Origin: Pseudomonas sp. MH9.2
GTDB lineage: Bacteria; Pseudomonadota; Gammaproteobacteria; Pseudomonadales; Pseudomonadaceae
DNA: 64,000 nt
NCBI RefSeq assembly: GCF_034353875.1
Contig: NZ_CP133784.1
Coordinates: 3,996,501-4,060,500, forward strand
Reading direction: 5' to 3'
Both the position numbers and the translations under genes were made by a program. A model generated the notes under the pieces. It searched no databases. It saw only the letters and a list, made by a program, of their open reading frames with translations, and was not told the origin of the DNA. Within the stretch, counting starts at the first letter, position 1, and each line of letters begins with the position of its first letter. Shown in pieces: positions 1-7,392 of this stretch.

Positions 1-1046
1 AAGTCAGAGAGCAAGGAGTTGGCCAGGAAGATGCCGTTGGTCTCGTGGGCGTAGTCGAAGTACTCGTTACCGGCCACTTCCTGGTACGCGAAGGTCAGGC
101 TGTGCGCCAGGTGAGTCGCGGTGAACGACAGGCTGAAGGTGTCGTTGTCGATCGCGCCGAGTTTGCTTTGGCCTGAGTCCTTGGTTTTGTAGTAGTTGAA
201 CCCGGTGGTCAGGCCCACGATCGAGGTGTCACCCACGTCATGAGTGATGCCGACGTAGTACTGCTTCCAGAAGTCTTCCAGGTCCGATGCGTAGAAGCTG
301 GTCGTCAGGGCTTTGGACGGTTTGTAGTCGACACCGGCCATGCTCAGGCGGTCGGCAGTGGCGGTGCTGCTGGCGTACTCGGAGCGGAACCGGGTCATGC
401 TCTGTTCGGTACGCGGCGATACGCGGTCGAAGCTGCCCGCCTGAAACGACAGGTTGTTGAACTCTTCGCTGAGCAGGCTGAAACCGTTGAAGCTCGAAGG
501 CAGCGCACGGTTGCCGATGTAGGCAATGACCGGCGTGTTCATGGACTGGCGACCGGCCGTCAATGTGCTGTTGGAAATACGTGCCTTGATATTGCCCAGG
601 CCCATTTTGCTCCATTGGTCGACGGCATCACCGTTGCTGTCAGTGAGGGTACGGTTTCCGCCGCCGGCGATACGCGCGTGGCCCGCTTCTAGCGCGACTT
701 CGTTGTAAACGGCGACTTCAGTACCGATCCCGACCGTGCCTTCGGTGAAGCCCGAGGTGTAGTTGAGGAGGGTGCCTTGGGTCCAGGTATCACGACGGTT
801 GGTGGGGACTTTTTGGCCGTCTTTTTGATAGCTGAAGAGGTCTGCGCGCGTACTGCGTTCCCGTGCGTAGAAGTTACGGGTGGACCCTGTCAGGTGCTGG
901 TCTTCGATAAAGCCTTTTGCGCCGTCTTGAGCGTGAGTGGTACTCAACGTTGTCGGGACGAACGCCTGACTGGCGTTTTCTGCGTGAGCCATTGCGCCCA
1001 AGGTGGTAATGGACACGGCTAATAGAGCGGTACTGGTCTTTCTCAC
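1..1046 (-). CDS. OprD-family outer-membrane porin, partial (dipeptide porin OpdP/OpdD-like)
   Basis: Outer-membrane beta-barrel of the OprD family, which takes up small substrates such as basic amino acids, dipeptides or organic acids. The frame opens with GTG at 1044-1046, preceded by an AGGGAG ribosome site, and encodes a signal peptide (about residues 1-22, ending AMAHA) followed by an OprD-type start with FIEDQHLTGSTRNFYARER. It stays open for 348 codons and runs off the left edge, so the C-terminal strands are missing. No ATG is available in frame near the start, hence GTG. It lies downstream of two dppA-like genes on the same strand. In Pseudomonas the dpp operon has an OprD porin between dppA copies, so a dipeptide porin role is the best guess from context; sequence alone shows only the family. 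Confidence 0.85.
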   Translation of the reverse strand, partial: MRKTSTALLAVSITTLGAMAHAENASQAFVPTTLSTTHAQDGAKGFIEDQHLTGSTRNFYARERSTRADLFSYQKDGQKVPTNRRDTWTQGTLLNYTSGFTEGTVGIGTEVAVYNEVALEAGHARIAGGGNRTLTDSNGDAVDQWSKMGLGNIKARISNSTLTAGRQSMNTPVIAYIGNRALPSSFNGFSLLSEEFNNLSFQAGSFDRVSPRTEQSMTRFRSEYASSTATADRLSMAGVDYKPSKALTTSFYASDLEDFWKQYYVGITHDVGDTSIVGLTTGFNYYKTKDSGQSKLGAIDNDTFSLSFTATHLAHSLTFAYQEVAGNEYFDYAHETNGIFLANSLLSD

Positions 1047-1470
1047 GGTATGAAGCTCCCTTTACTGCTTTTATAAGGGCCAGTCTTATGGGTGATCTGG
1101 CTTGATGGAACACGGCTACTGCACGCTTCAATGCCTCTTTGCACGCAAGGCATCAAATCGCCGGAATGGCGTTGCCGGGAGCGAAAATCTCGCCCCAGGA
1201 TGAGCGTCGGGCAAACGACGACGGAACATCCCTGTTCCCGACGTGTTCTCGATCACTCAACTATTTTTGCGAATAGCAAAGCCATAAGCCTTCGAACTTA
1301 TGTTCGTCAGGCCGTCCAGTAAATATTCGGAGTGCTTCAGGGCTTGTAGGAAACATGACTAGAGAGCGTGGGAAGTTGCTGATTAGGCGGTTTCCCAGCT
1401 GACGTGAGTTTCTATAAGTTCCGGAAGTGGATGTCACTGCGCCGTGTGTAACAGCACAGTGACAACACCC
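1047..1470. other. Intergenic region between broken dppA and the porin
   Basis: About 420 bases without a gene. It contains a strong hairpin just after the dppA stop (listed separately) and, upstream of the porin, an inverted repeat CATAAG-N8-CTTATG at 1283-1302 that overlaps a smaller CGAAC-TTAT-GTTCG repeat. These could be an operator or part of the porin promoter; nothing else is recognisable. Confidence 0.5.
1433..1463. terminator. Hairpin downstream of the interrupted dppA
   Basis: GTCACTGCGC and GCACAGTGAC form a 10-bp stem with one G-U pair and an 11-base loop, ending seven bases from the dppA stop codon. There is no T-run on the minus strand, so it may be an mRNA-stabilising or processing hairpin between dppA and the porin rather than a true terminator. 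Confidence 0.45.
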
Positions 1471-3096
1471 TTACTTGCTAACGCTGACACCGTAAAAGGA
1501 GTTCAGACCAAACGGGCTGATCTTGAAGTCCTGAACGTTGTTGCGCATAGGTTGGTAGACGGTGGAGTGCGCGATAGGGGTCATCGGCACGGCGTCTTTG
1601 AGGAGGTGTTGCGCCTGTTTGTACAGTTCGATGCGCTTGGCCTGATCCGGTGTTGACTTGGCTTGCTTGATGATGGCGTCGTACGGTTTATCACACCATT
1701 TCGAGAAGTTGTTGCCGTTCAGTGCGTCGCAACCGAACAGGGTGCCCAGCCAGTTGTCCGGGTCACCGTTATCGCCGCTCCAGCCAATCAGCATCGCGCC
1801 GTTTTCACCTGCTTTGGCGCGCTTGATGTACTCGCCCCATTCGTACGTGACGATCTTGGCCTTGATACCGATCTTCGACCAGTCGGACTGGAGCATCTCG
1901 GCCATCAACTTGGCGTTGGGGTTGTACGGACGCTGAACCGGCATCGCCCACAGGGTGATCTCGGTCCCTTCTTTAACGCCGGCTTCCTTGAGCAGCGCTT
2001 TGGCTTTCTCAGGGTTGTAGCCCGCGTCTTTGATGGTGGTGTCATACGACCATTGGGTCGGCGGCATGGCGTTGACGGCCAGTTGGCCCGCACCCTGATA
2101 CACGGAATCGATGATTTGCTGTTTGTTCACCGCCATGTCCAGCGCTTGACGGACTTTCAGCTGAGCCATCGGGTTTGGCGCATCGCTGCCCTTGATTTTG
2201 TCCATCACGTTGTAGGCGATGTAACCAAGGTTGAAACCTGCCTGGTTAGGCATTTTCAGCTCTTTGTCCGCTTCGAGCACTTTAAGGTCGGCTGGGCGCG
2301 GGAACAGGGTGATCTGGCATTCGCCTTTCTTGAGCTTCTGCATACGCACCTACGGGTCGGTGGTGATGGCGAAGATCAGGTTGTCGACTTTGACGTCTTC
2401 AGGCTTCCAGTAATCCTTGTTGCCGGTGTAACGGATGTTCGAATCTTTCTGGTAGCTCTTGAACACAAACGGACCGGTGCCGATCGGCTTTTGGTTGATG
2501 TCCTGAGCCTTGCCTTCCTTAAGCAACTGAGCAGCGTATTCAGCGGACTGGATGGACGCGAAGCTCATGGCCATGTTCTGGATGAACGCAGCATCGACGG
2601 TCTTGAGCGTGAACTTGACGGTGTGGTCATCAAGTTTCTCGACCTTCGTAATGTTCTCGTCCATGCCCATGTCGGTGAAGTACGGGAACTCGGTCGGGTA
2701 GGCTTTGCGGAACGGATCGTCTTTGTTGAGCATGCGGTTGAACGTGAACAGCACGTCATCGGCATTGAAGTCACGCGTCGGCTTGAAGTAAGGCGTGGTG
2801 TGGAACTTCACCCCGTCGCGCAGATGGAAGGTATAGGTCAGGACGTCAGGGGAAATGTCCCAGCGGGTCGCCAACCCTGGAATGACCGCAGTGCCGCCGC
2901 GTTCGAACTGGCTCAGACGGTTGAACATGGTCTCGGCTGACGCGTCGAAGTCGGTGCCGGTGGTGTACTGGCCTGGGTCGAAACCGGCCGGGCTGCCTTC
3001 GGAGCAAAACACCAGATTGGTAGCTGCTTGGGCGAAGGGAGCGCTGGCGATCAAACCTGCGCTGAGTAGAAACGGAATGACCGCGTTTTTGAGCAT
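1471..3096 (-). pseudogene. dppA: dppA-type dipeptide-binding protein interrupted by an amber codon
   Basis: Periplasmic substrate-binding protein of the peptide/nickel ABC family (SBP_bac_5). The start at 3096 gives a signal peptide (about residues 1-24, ending FAQA) and then the family start LVFCSEGSPAGFDPGQY. The frame is stopped by TAG at 2350-2352 after 248 residues, then resumes in the same frame with VRMQKLKKGECQ and runs 292 more residues to 1471. The intact paralogue next door reads DAAVRLQKLKTGECQ at this point, so one substitution (for example TCG to TAG) explains the break. Everything after it looks under selection, with no other lesion. A recent nonsense mutation, a sequencing error or amber suppression are the options. 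Without readthrough the C-terminal lobe is lost and the protein would not bind ligand. Confidence 0.85.
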
Positions 3097-3228
3097 GGTG
3101 GCCTCATGTTGTTGTCATTTTTTAGATAGAGGGTGCGACCTCGTGAGTCGCTCCTGCCGATACTTATGCAGGGGCCGTACCCAAAGCAAGATGGTGGCGC
3201 CAAGGAAACGTCAAACAGTGGTACGAAC

Positions 3229-3253
3229 GTACAAGAATGTCGCATTCATGTAC
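3229..3253. promoter_or_regulatory. Inverted repeat upstream of dppA (candidate operator)
   Basis: GTACAAGAATG, TCG, CATTCATGTAC: 11-base arms with one mismatch and a 3-base centre, 133 bases before the dppA start at 3096. It is placed and sized like a repressor site. The dpp genes of Pseudomonas are repressed by the XRE-type regulator PsdR, but I cannot say whether this is its site. Confidence 0.45.
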
Positions 3254-3317
3254 TTTTGTGCCAATTTGATCGTTTGCGTGGTCGTTTTCAGGAGCGTTCG
3301 CTGCACCGCAGGAGGGC

Positions 3318-3344
3318 AACCGGGCGTGTGAAATGCACCCGGTT
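3318..3344. terminator. Hairpin downstream of the intact dppA
   Basis: AACCGGG and CCCGGTT form a 7-bp stem around a 13-base loop, about 23 bases after the dppA stop at 3367. No clear T-run follows on the minus strand, so termination strength is uncertain. Confidence 0.4.
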
Positions 3345-3366
3345 AGCGCGAGAGTGTTACTGATGG

Positions 3367-4968
3367 CTATTTTTTCAGGCTGACGCCATAGAACGGCGTC
3401 AGGCCAAACGGGCTGAGTTTGAAGTTCTGCACTTCTTTGCGCAGTGGCTGAAATACCTTGGAATTGGCAATCGGAGTAATCGGCACCTGCTCCTTGAGAA
3501 TGTGCTGAGCCTGTTGATAAAGCCTGATCCGCTCGGCGCGGTCACGGCTCAATTTGGCCTGTTGCACCAAGGCGTCATACGCCGGATCGCACCACTTGGC
3601 GAAGTTGCTGCCGCTGACCGCCGCGCAGCTGTAGAGCACGCCGAGCCAGTTGTCAGGGTCGCCGTTGTCGCCGGTCCAGCCATAAATCATCACGTCGTGC
3701 TCGCCGTTTTTGGCGCGCTTGATGTACTCACCCCATTCGTAGCTGACGATGTTGGCTTTGATCCCTATCTTTGCCCAATCGGCCTGGATCATTTGCGCTG
3801 ACATACGCGCATTGGGGTTCGACGCCCGCTGTACGGTCATGGCCCACAGGTTGATTTCGGTGCCGGGCGCGACCCCCGCTTCCTTGAGCAGTTGCCTGGC
3901 CTTGGTCGGGTCGTAGGGCGCGTCCTTGATCGTAGGGTCGTAACTCCACTGGTTGGGTGGCAGGGCGTTTTGTGCGAGTTGTCCGGCGCTCTGGTAAACC
4001 GCCTTGATGATTGCCGGCTTATCGATGGCCATGTCCAGCGCCTGGCGCACCTTGAGTTGATCCAGAGGCTTGTGAGTGACGTTATAGGCGAGAAAACCAA
4101 GGTTGAAACCGGGCTGGCTGAGCACCTGGATGTTCGGGTCCTTCTCCATCAACTCGATGTCTTGCGGACGCGGGTAGCCGCTGACCTGGCATTCGCCGGT
4201 CTTGAGTTTTTGCAGGCGCACTGCGGCATCGCTGTTGATAGAAAACACCAGATTGTCGAGTTTCACATCCTCCGGCTTCCAATACGTCGGGTTGGCGCTG
4301 TAGCGGATCTGCGAGTCTTTTTGGTAACGCTTGAACACAAAAGGCCCGGTGCCGATGGGCTTCTGGTTGATGTCGGCGGCCTTTCCTTCCTTGAGCAACT
4401 GCGCGGCATATTCAGCGGACTGGACCGAGGCAAAGCTCATGGCCAGGTTCTGAATAAAGGCCGCGTCGACGTTGTTCAGACTGAAACGCACGGTGTGTTC
4501 ATCAACCTTGTCGACGCGCTTGATCGTGGTGTTCAGGCCCATGTCGTTGAAGTACGGCGACTCGGATGGGTAAGCCTTGCGAAACGGATTATTCGGGTCG
4601 AGCAGACGATCGAACGTGAACAACACATCGTCGGCATTGAAATTGCGGGTGGGCGTGAAGTAATCGGTGGTGTGGAATTTAACGTTTTCGCGCAGGTGGA
4701 AGGTGTAACTCAGGCCATCGCTGGACACCTCCCAGCGGGTGGCCAGGCCAGGTTCGACTTCAGTGCTGCCACGTTCGAATTGCGTCAACCGATTGAACAC
4801 GGTTTCGGCCGAGGCATCGAAGTCAGTCCCACTGGTGTATTGGCTCGGGTCGAAGCCGGCAGGGCTGGCCTCCGAGCAGTACACCAGGGTGCTGGCGGCC
4901 TGGACGACAGGCGTGCAAGCCAGCAGTGCGGCGGCGAGGAGCAGGGGTTTGAAGGCGGTCTTGTCCAT
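3367..4968 (-). CDS. dppA: Dipeptide ABC transporter substrate-binding protein (intact dppA copy)
   Basis: Periplasmic binding protein, 533 residues, SBP_bac_5 family, that would deliver di- or tripeptides to an inner-membrane ABC permease. I chose the ATG at 4968 because it gives a clear signal peptide (MDKTAFKPLLLAAALLAC..VQA) and has GAGG six bases upstream; an open extension to 5103 has neither. The mature start LVYCSEASPAGFDPSQY, the ECQ motif near residue 285 and the GDNGDPDNWLG motif are family hallmarks. It is closely similar to the interrupted copy at 1471-3096 over its whole length. Its start lies only 100 bases after the second immunity-like gene, with an effector remnant in between, so it may now be expressed with the effector island. 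No operator like the one before the other copy is visible. Confidence 0.92.
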   Translation of the reverse strand: MDKTAFKPLLLAAALLACTPVVQAASTLVYCSEASPAGFDPSQYTSGTDFDASAETVFNRLTQFERGSTEVEPGLATRWEVSSDGLSYTFHLRENVKFHTTDYFTPTRNFNADDVLFTFDRLLDPNNPFRKAYPSESPYFNDMGLNTTIKRVDKVDEHTVRFSLNNVDAAFIQNLAMSFASVQSAEYAAQLLKEGKAADINQKPIGTGPFVFKRYQKDSQIRYSANPTYWKPEDVKLDNLVFSINSDAAVRLQKLKTGECQVSGYPRPQDIELMEKDPNIQVLSQPGFNLGFLAYNVTHKPLDQLKVRQALDMAIDKPAIIKAVYQSAGQLAQNALPPNQWSYDPTIKDAPYDPTKARQLLKEAGVAPGTEINLWAMTVQRASNPNARMSAQMIQADWAKIGIKANIVSYEWGEYIKRAKNGEHDVMIYGWTGDNGDPDNWLGVLYSCAAVSGSNFAKWCDPAYDALVQQAKLSRDRAERIRLYQQAQHILKEQVPITPIANSKVFQPLRKEVQNFKLSPFGLTPFYGVSLKK

Positions 4969-5031
4969 AGTGGCCTCGAGAAAGTGATGCAAGCGCGTCG
5001 TCCAGAATGATCCGGCGATGTGGATAGACAC

Positions 5032-5067
5032 GATAAACGCTGAGTAGGTAAAAGCCATCCTCGGAGC
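5032..5067 (-). pseudogene. Remnant of the 3' end of a VasX-like effector gene
   Basis: These 36 bases match 7515-7550, inside the 3' part of the effector gene, at 31 positions. Read in the effector frame they give SEDGFYLLSVYR against PEDGAYLLNVYQ of the effector. The scrap begins immediately after the stop of the second immunity-like gene, the position an adjacent effector copy would occupy, and is cut off before the dppA start. It is best read as the leftover of a further tandem effector/immunity unit. Confidence 0.7.
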
Positions 5068-5068
5068 G

Positions 5069-6196
5069 TCATACGCGTTTCGCTTCAGCGATCTGCACTT
5101 CAACGAAGTGCTGAATCAACGAGACCTGCGGCTCTTGCTGGCGCAGGTCTTTGACCATTTTGCTCATGCGCTGCAACTTCTCGCTGGGTTTGGCCCATTC
5201 AGCCTCTGGCAACGGAGCGGACCATGCCTGCATCGCCTCGGGCACGGCGGCGCGGCCCATGCTTTTGATGCGGCGAATTTCCCACTCGGTGAGGTGGTTG
5301 GGCAAGGTCCAGAGGGTCATGACGTGGTACAGGTACCACCAGAACGGATAACTCCAGCCGACTTCGCCCGCCTTGCGCCGACGGCGCATGCGTTCGCGGG
5401 CGTTGTAGAACGTGTGCAGCCCTTCATGCGGCGGATCGTCGGGGCCTTGCAGGTCGAGCGGGTCCTGGATTTCCTTGAGGGTGTGAACTTCGTATTCCAT
5501 GTACGCGCGAATGGCTTCCCAGTTGCAGATGGCCAACTCAAAACCGGCGCAGTGAAACTCCAGGGTGTACTGCTGATCGTGAGGCGGGTGGTAAAAACCG
5601 AGGCCCATGGCGTATTGGATGTTCAGGCCATATTGAGTAACACCTCGGGCCTGGACGACCCACGCGGAGAGTGATTCCCAGGGGACGAAGATCGGTTCGG
5701 TTTGGCCTGCGGGGACGAAACAGACTTCACGGCGCTGGCGGTTGAAGCGGGTGGGGACCAGGGTTTCGTATTTGGCGAGGTGGTTGAGGGAGATGATGAT
5801 GCCGAGGGCTAGAGCGAGGCCGCCGCCCCACGCGCCGATTTGCAAGCCAGATGGGATCATACCCAATGCAAAATCGACAGAACTTTTTAGATCCTCATCT
5901 AGGAATAATCCCATTAAACCAAAGATCATCGGAGCCAAGAAAGCGACCATAACAAAGCATGAAAATGGACCTCCCACTATTAATTGCCAACTAAATGCAG
6001 TCGGTAATCCCAGCCCAAAGTCCATATAGGTGTCATTTACCGAACCCACTGCATTGCCATAGTCCTGAGCCGGCCTGTCGGTGGGCAAAGGAACGGGGGC
6101 CAGATAAATAACCTGGCCGCTGGGGAAGTTTTCGATCATCCCAGCATACGGTTCACGACTGATTGATGGAGGCGCGTTAAGGAGCGGTTTAGCCAT
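5069..6196 (-). CDS. Tandem copy 2 of membrane protein next to T6SS effector (DUF6708-like, probable immunity)
   Basis: 375 residues. Start ATG at 6196, one base after the TGA of copy 1; the same TGATATGG junction occurs between effector and copy 1, supporting this start. Residues 1-70 (proline-rich, ISREPYAGMI..FPSGQVIYLAPVPLPTD) and 139-375 (from LAKYETLVPTRFNRQRREVCFVP to the C-terminus) are almost identical to copy 1; residues about 73-138, two hydrophobic segments that probably form a transmembrane hairpin, differ strongly. Domain resembles DUF6708 from memory. Position directly after a VasX-like effector suggests an inner-membrane immunity protein, but that is inference. It ends EAKRV, lacking the 20-odd-residue tail of copy 1. 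Confidence 0.8.
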   Translation of the reverse strand: MAKPLLNAPPSISREPYAGMIENFPSGQVIYLAPVPLPTDRPAQDYGNAVGSVNDTYMDFGLGLPTAFSWQLIVGGPFSCFVMVAFLAPMIFGLMGLFLDEDLKSSVDFALGMIPSGLQIGAWGGGLALALGIIISLNHLAKYETLVPTRFNRQRREVCFVPAGQTEPIFVPWESLSAWVVQARGVTQYGLNIQYAMGLGFYHPPHDQQYTLEFHCAGFELAICNWEAIRAYMEYEVHTLKEIQDPLDLQGPDDPPHEGLHTFYNARERMRRRRKAGEVGWSYPFWWYLYHVMTLWTLPNHLTEWEIRRIKSMGRAAVPEAMQAWSAPLPEAEWAKPSEKLQRMSKMVKDLRQQEPQVSLIQHFVEVQIAEAKRV

Positions 6197-6197
6197 A

Positions 6198-7391
6198 TCA
6201 GTCGTCCTCCTCCTGCGGCAGGTGGAGGTGATCAATCAGGGCGTCATCGCGGTCCTCTTCTTGATTCTCTCGTTTCGCTTCAGCAATCTGCACTTCAACG
6301 AAGTGTTGGATCAACGAGACCTGCGGCTCTTGCTGGCGCAGGTCTTTGACCATTTTGCTCATGCGCTGCAACTTCTCGCTGGGTTTGGCCCACTCAGCTT
6401 CCGGCAGCGGAGCGGACCACACCTGCATCGCCTCGGGCACGGCGGCGCGGCCCATGCTTTTGATGCGGCGGATTTCCCATTCAGTGAGGTGGTTGGGCAG
6501 GGTCCAGAGGGTCATGACGTGGTACAGGTACCACCAGAACGGATAACCCCAGCCCACTTCCCCGGCTTTACGCCGACGGCGCATGCGTTCGCGAGCGTTG
6601 TAGAACGTGTGCAGCCCCTCATGCGGCGGATCGTCGGGGCCTTGCAGGTCGAGCGGGTCCTGGATTTCCTTGAGGGTGTGAACTTCGTATTCCATGTACG
6701 CGCGAATGGCTTCCCAGTTGCAGATGGCCAACTCAAAACCGGCGCAGTGAAATTCCAGGGTGTATTGCTGATCGTGAGGTGGGTGGTAAAAACCGAGGCC
6801 CATGGCGTACTGGATGTTCAGGCCATATTGGGTAACACCTCGGGCCTGGACGACCCACGCGGAGAGTGATTCCCAGGGGACGAAGATCGGTTCGGTTTGA
6901 CCGGCGGGAACGAAACAGACTTCACGGCGCTGGCGGTTGAAGCGGGTGGGGACGAGAGTTTCGTATTTGGCGAGGTGGTTGAGGGCGATGACTATGAACA
7001 ACCCAAACATTAGCCCAGCGCCAATAGAACCGTATTCCAGGCCAGAAGGAAACATGCCTGTTATGAAGCCGATTGCCTCCTCTAGATCGCCGCCAAGTCC
7101 CAGAACGATCAAGCCAACAAATAATGGCATTAAAAAAGCGGTCATAAAAAAAAAGCTCGTGGGACCGCCTAGCCCTGCTTGCCAACTAAATACTGCTGGC
7201 AACCCTAAGCCGAAGTCCATATAGGTGTTATTGACTTCACCTACAGCATTGCCATAGTCCTGAGCCGGGCTGTCAGTGGGCAATGGAACCGGGGCTAAAT
7301 AAATGACTTGGCCACTGGGGAAAGACTCAATCATCCCTGCATACGGTTCACGGCTGATCGGCGGAGGCCCTTTAATGGAGGGTTTAGCCAT
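6198..7391 (-). CDS. Tandem copy 1 of membrane protein next to T6SS effector (DUF6708-like, probable immunity)
   Basis: 397 residues, start ATG at 7391 one base after the effector stop. Architecture as copy 2: conserved N-terminal segment, a variable pair of membrane segments (about 73-138), then a long conserved cytosolic-looking domain with the RFNRQRREVCFVP and VPWESLSAWVVQARG motifs. Its extra C-terminal tail ends ALIDHLHLPQEEDD, matching the end of the effector itself (YLIDPLQLPQEDD) in both protein and DNA. The tail was therefore acquired when a unit containing the effector 3' end plus this gene was duplicated. Probable role: protecting the producer against the membrane-active effector encoded just upstream. 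Confidence 0.8.
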   Translation of the reverse strand: MAKPSIKGPPPISREPYAGMIESFPSGQVIYLAPVPLPTDSPAQDYGNAVGEVNNTYMDFGLGLPAVFSWQAGLGGPTSFFFMTAFLMPLFVGLIVLGLGGDLEEAIGFITGMFPSGLEYGSIGAGLMFGLFIVIALNHLAKYETLVPTRFNRQRREVCFVPAGQTEPIFVPWESLSAWVVQARGVTQYGLNIQYAMGLGFYHPPHDQQYTLEFHCAGFELAICNWEAIRAYMEYEVHTLKEIQDPLDLQGPDDPPHEGLHTFYNARERMRRRRKAGEVGWGYPFWWYLYHVMTLWTLPNHLTEWEIRRIKSMGRAAVPEAMQVWSAPLPEAEWAKPSEKLQRMSKMVKDLRQQEPQVSLIQHFVEVQIAEAKRENQEEDRDDALIDHLHLPQEEDD

Positions 7392-7392
7392 A

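Noticed and set aside
1663..2940. Long plus-strand open frame opposite the broken dppA
   Set aside because: Antisense to a recognisable binding protein; product has no family features and its composition mirrors the GC-rich codon bias of the real strand.
5069..7391. Assembly duplication as the cause of the two near-identical genes
   Set aside because: The copies differ strongly in the membrane segment and at their 3' ends, so they are genuine paralogues.
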